The notes under the pieces are model-generated. The model was not told where the DNA came from and did not search any database. It saw nothing but the letters and a program-made list of their open reading frames with translations. Made by a program: the position numbers and the translations under genes. DNA of 16,204 nucleotides from an uncultured Blautia sp. (GTDB lineage: Bacteria > Bacillota > Clostridia > Lachnospirales > Lachnospiraceae): positions 1 to 16,204 of the forward strand of contig UQCM01000062.1 of assembly GCA_900539525.1 (NCBI GenBank), in the 5' to 3' direction. Positions 13,693 through 16,204 of this stretch are shown here, one piece after another; within the stretch, counting starts at the first letter, position 1; the number at the start of each line of letters is the position of its first letter.

Positions 13693-15310
13693 TGTCCCCG
13701 CCTCCAATCTGTGTTCGAATAAGCCATAACCCTTCCTCCATACAGGTTGTCACTTTCGAGGATACCACCTCCAAAAGATTACCCTCACATTCCACAGAAA
13801 GATTCATCTCCGTATCGGACAAAGAAAGAAAAAGCGAATGTAAACCACCTCTCGCCATTCCCACTACATCTTTCACCAGTTCCAACAGACGAGCGACTTC
13901 TGATGTCCGCATCGGTCTTGTTATGAGATATGCTACCCCACATTCTGTTCCTCCTGCATTTAACGCACGCACAGCTTCATCAAAAGTCAGACGAATCTCC
14001 TGTTGTGGCAGCATCTCGTATTCCTTGCCAAGGAAATACAGATTCGCACTTCGCTTAATATATGTACCAATCAGCATGATTTCCTTCATATAAGCCCGCA
14101 GTTCATCTGCATCAGCATCCTTACACAATGCAAGCAATTCACATATCCGGTCGGTCTGTTTTCCATGCTTTGCTTCCAGCTCATCATAAATACGATTCTT
14201 CTCAGCCAGCTCATGTAACTGCTTCTCTACCAAATAAGCATCCTGCAGTTTCTTTTTATTTTCTTCCATTTTGACCTTATTGGCATTCAAGTGGCTGCGA
14301 AGTTCTGTCAATTGAAGGATATTATCCCCCCAGACAGTATAACCAATCTTGATTGGCGCTGAAGAAATACGCATTCCCTCTGGACTGATGATGGTTTGTC
14401 CATCCTGCGGACAGACCATGTCCTCTCTTGTCGTCTTAGAGCGGAGCAGCACGCGACCATCCTGGTCAACAATACAGGACACCAGTGTCGTTGCCTCAAA
14501 TAACCCGACATACCCAGTATTGGACTGTATCATCTTGCAATGGATACAGCTTTCATAAATTGATGCATACAACAGACAAAACATAACATTCATATCGCCA
14601 AACATAAAACGTACCTTTGGGAAATCCACCAGATACAGCAATCCGTACAATAACATGACACAGCCTAGGATAAATGGCATCATTCGCTTTCTGCCAATTC
14701 CCGGAACACGACTTTGTCGTAGTAAATGAATGATGGTAAACAACATGCAAACAACCATCCATCCAAGACACGCAAAATATAGTAAGCGATGAGAATATAC
14801 CTTGTTATCAGACACTCCCGGAATCCCACTTTTGAAGACAAATACCCATTGATGCAGGTCATTTGTAATCACTGCCAGAAATAACAACGCAGGAATCACT
14901 GCCAGTATCTGACTCTTCGCAGGCAGCCGGTAAGACTCCGGCTTTCCCATATACATAGCAACATACACCCCAAGGAGCGGAATAAACAGCATGGGAAGGT
15001 AATACAGATACCACAGATAACGCGCTACCGTCAGATTAGTAACGATCTCATATTTAAATGTCCGAAAAATCATCCATATCAGTATCAAGGCTGCCATCAG
15101 ACGCAGACAATGCAATACTGGCTTCTGAATGATACGATGATCCAGGGAATATCCCCACAGGACAAACAACAACAGATATAATGCAGCACGTACATAACTT
15201 GGATTGCTTCCGCCAATGTCATACATAGCAAGAAACCGGCAAGCATATGCTACTGCAATAATCCCAAAAACAAGAATCATCATGCATAATTGTCTGGTGT
15301 TACGTTTCAC
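13685..15310 (-). CDS. 7-8 TM sensor with degenerate kinase-like C-terminus (541 aa)
   Basis: Seven or eight hydrophobic helices (about 10-28, 40-56, 66-83, 98-120, 134-150, 176-197, 211-229 and perhaps 240-255) form a membrane module like the HisKA_7TM N-terminal domain. A small PAS-like segment (about 268-325) and a coiled coil (about 336-375) follow. The C-terminal region (375-541) has the layout of a histidine kinase core, with ENRIYDELEAKHG-like and IGTYIKRSANLYFLG helices. I find no N-box or G-boxes, so it should not bind ATP. I infer a sensor subunit that signals to the separate kinase encoded next, with which it overlaps by 8 nt. The start is GTG at 15310 with GAGGG about 9 nt upstream. 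A promoter at 15468-15496 lies about 150 nt away. Confidence 0.85.
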   Translation of the reverse strand: MKRNTRQLCMMILVFGIIAVAYACRFLAMYDIGGSNPSYVRAALYLLLFVLWGYSLDHRIIQKPVLHCLRLMAALILIWMIFRTFKYEIVTNLTVARYLWYLYYLPMLFIPLLGVYVAMYMGKPESYRLPAKSQILAVIPALLFLAVITNDLHQWVFVFKSGIPGVSDNKVYSHRLLYFACLGWMVVCMLFTIIHLLRQSRVPGIGRKRMMPFILGCVMLLYGLLYLVDFPKVRFMFGDMNVMFCLLYASIYESCIHCKMIQSNTGYVGLFEATTLVSCIVDQDGRVLLRSKTTREDMVCPQDGQTIISPEGMRISSAPIKIGYTVWGDNILQLTELRSHLNANKVKMEENKKKLQDAYLVEKQLHELAEKNRIYDELEAKHGKQTDRICELLALCKDADADELRAYMKEIMLIGTYIKRSANLYFLGKEYEMLPQQEIRLTFDEAVRALNAGGTECGVAYLITRPMRTSEVARLLELVKDVVGMARGGLHSLFLSLSDTEMNLSVECEGNLLEVVSSKVTTCMEEGLWLIRTQIGGGDNG

Positions 15311-15359
15311 GTAATGAAGCCCTCGCTTTCTCTTGGACTCTCAGTTCCAAGTTCTCTTC

Positions 15360-15422
15360 TTATTCCAATCTCTTCGGAATACCTCGCTCTTCCTGCTGCA
15401 AGATACGCATCATACAACACAT
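15360..15422 (-). CDS. candidate 20-aa leader peptide
   Basis: In the leader of the sensor operon, AGAAAGGTG lies a few bases before an ATG opening MCCMMRILQQEERGIPKRLE and a TAA. It ends about 49 nt before the sensor start. A CTTGGA/TCCAAG inverted repeat follows in the leader. It could be a regulatory upstream frame, a relic, or chance; no family is known. Confidence 0.2.
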   Translation of the reverse strand: MCCMMRILQQEERGIPKRLE

Positions 15423-15467
15423 GACACCTTTCTACTGTGCATCTGAAGCAATCTCGTATCTAAAATA

Positions 15468-15496
15468 ATTATAATATACCCCACTTTTTTCCGCAA
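15468..15496 (-). promoter_or_regulatory. sigma-A type promoter of the sensor/kinase/regulator operon
   Basis: On the minus strand TTGCGG (15491-15496) and TATAAT (15468-15473) are separated by 17 bp. Transcription should begin near 15461, leaving a leader of about 150 nt before the 541-aa gene. Confidence 0.65.
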
Positions 15497-15622
15497 CGCA
15501 TTCACAACAATTCATGATTTTCAAACCAGTGGACAATCTTGTAAGGCATGGTGCTAGGAAAATCAAATCCCTGTTTTTACAATAGGATACTGGATGCGCA
15601 GATTAGGAAATACTGGAAGCTC

Positions 15623-15651
15623 TTGTGAAACAGACGGATTTATGCTATAAT
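15623..15651 (+). promoter_or_regulatory. strong plus-strand promoter without an obvious gene
   Basis: TTGTGA (15623-15628), a 17-bp spacer ending in TGC, and TATAAT (15646-15651) make a near-consensus extended -10 promoter. Downstream frames (ATG at 15667, or one at 15722 behind a GGGA-type site) are unconvincing and run antisense to minus-strand coding remnants. It may be left from a lost gene or drive a small RNA. Confidence 0.5.
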
Positions 15652-15731
15652 TTAATTTGAAAAGGTATGCCCAATCCTACTGATATCAATGTCATGGAGG
15701 GAGCTAAAGCAGTCAGGGAAAATGGCTGTAT

Positions 15732-15768
15732 TAAAACACAAAAAGGACGCAGGATTACTCCCACGCCC
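15732..15768 (-). terminator. terminator behind a minus-strand coding remnant
   Basis: On the minus strand GGGCGTGGG and CCTGCGTCC pair over 9 bp with three G-U wobbles around a 6-nt loop (AGTAAT) and are followed by TTTTTGTGTTTT. It begins 7 nt after the TAG of the remnant at 15775-15936. Confidence 0.55.
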
Positions 15769-15774
15769 AAATTA

Positions 15775-15936
15775 CTATCTGGCTTTATCTGTCCTTACCA
15801 TTGGCACTTCTTTCGCTGCTTCAACCTTCATATCTGCACCGCCTCTTGCTTCAAATGCATCCGCATTGTACTGATACTCATATGCTTCAGCAACCATTGG
15901 AGCATACACAATCTCTGCGTTGACTTTCTTTCCACC
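15775..15936 (-). pseudogene. C-terminal remnant of an unrecognised protein
   Basis: The minus frame of 53 codons contains AEIVYAPMVAEAYEYQYNAD and then AFEARGGADMKVEAAKE, protein-like in composition, ending in TAG just before a terminator. It begins at a TAA at 15937-15939 with no suitable start or ribosome binding site, so it looks like the tail of an eroded gene. The family is not recognised. Confidence 0.35.
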
Positions 15937-15972
15937 TTATTCCTCGTGCTCTCCTTATGCTTTTTGTTGGCT

Positions 15973-16152
15973 TTACATTACGCCCCGATCAGCTCCTCTC
16001 TCCGGCTTATCTTTTCCCTGTTTTTCTTGAATTTTCCTCTTATTGATTTCCAGTCTTTCATGAATGGAAGGCTTCTTTGCTTTCGCAGCCACTTTCTTAT
16101 CTTCTGTCCACATAATCAAAGCCTCTTTCCCAGCAGTCTTCGTATTTTTTGA
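15973..16152 (-). pseudogene. C-terminal remnant, possibly of a conjugative-element protein
   Basis: The minus frame of 59 codons reads ALIMWTEDKK, then KKPSIHERLEINKRKIQEK and ends RGADRGVM-TAA. The Lys/Glu-rich KPSIHERLE tail recalls C-termini of proteins in Firmicutes conjugative elements (DUF4316/DUF6103-like); this is a weak, by-eye likeness. A TGA at 16153-16155 closes the frame upstream, and the adjoining GCCCCCTGTCAAGTAGACAA may be the end of an insertion sequence. It fits the mobile-element debris seen at the left edge. Confidence 0.35.
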
Positions 16153-16204
16153 TCAGCCCCCTGTCAAGTAGACAAGGCAAATATCTAAAATAAGTCTATA
16201 GATA

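Noticed and set aside
15667..16152. Plus-strand open frame of 161 codons behind a good promoter
   Set aside because: After about 35 residues the composition is Cys/Phe/Leu-rich antisense noise, the ribosome binding site is poor, and the opposite strand gives protein-like tails.

Overview
The window looks like a chromosome segment of an anaerobic Firmicute, most likely a gut Lachnospiraceae relative. This rests on AT-rich sequence, strong AGGAGG-type ribosome binding sites, several lipobox lipoproteins and the families present; it is an inference, as no rRNA or other taxonomic marker is visible. All convincing intact genes lie on the minus strand, so the genetic order runs from right to left.

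Right edge (about 15.5-16.2 kb): no intact gene. There are two minus-strand tails of eroded proteins, a minus-strand terminator, and an orphan but near-consensus plus-strand promoter.

Regulatory operon (15.5-12.0 kb, minus): a 17-bp-spaced promoter, a leader of about 150 nt, a 7-8 TM sensor without a recognisable kinase domain, a soluble PAS/HPK7-like histidine kinase overlapping it by 8 nt, and a NarL/LuxR-type response regulator, closed by a terminator.

Envelope-stress island (11.96-3.66 kb, minus): an extended -10 promoter with a weak -35 and a dyad centred near -43, placed as expected for an activator. It is followed by a degenerate receiver (Glu at the phosphorylation position), a lipoprotein, an SPFH protein with four zinc ribbons (YdjI-like), a DUF3592 membrane protein, a second lipoprotein, a two-zinc-ribbon membrane protein with a possible Tim44-like region, a DUF4428 protein, a YdjG-like zinc-ribbon membrane protein and a YdjH/YgcG-like TPM-domain protein. 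YdjG, YdjH and YdjI accompany PspA (YdjF) in Bacillus subtilis; no PspA gene is present here. My reading is that the two-component module senses an envelope signal and switches on a membrane-associated zinc-ribbon/SPFH complex.

Left part (3.66-0 kb): a plus-strand DDE transposase remnant truncated at both ends is wedged behind the TPM gene. Then come two further minus-strand lipoprotein genes (one with two lipocalin-like repeats, one of 492 aa with a beta-rich C-terminal part), a strong bidirectional terminator, and a 5'-truncated MobA/MobL relaxase running off the left edge. Mobile-element debris therefore lies on the left, inside, and probably on the right of the island.
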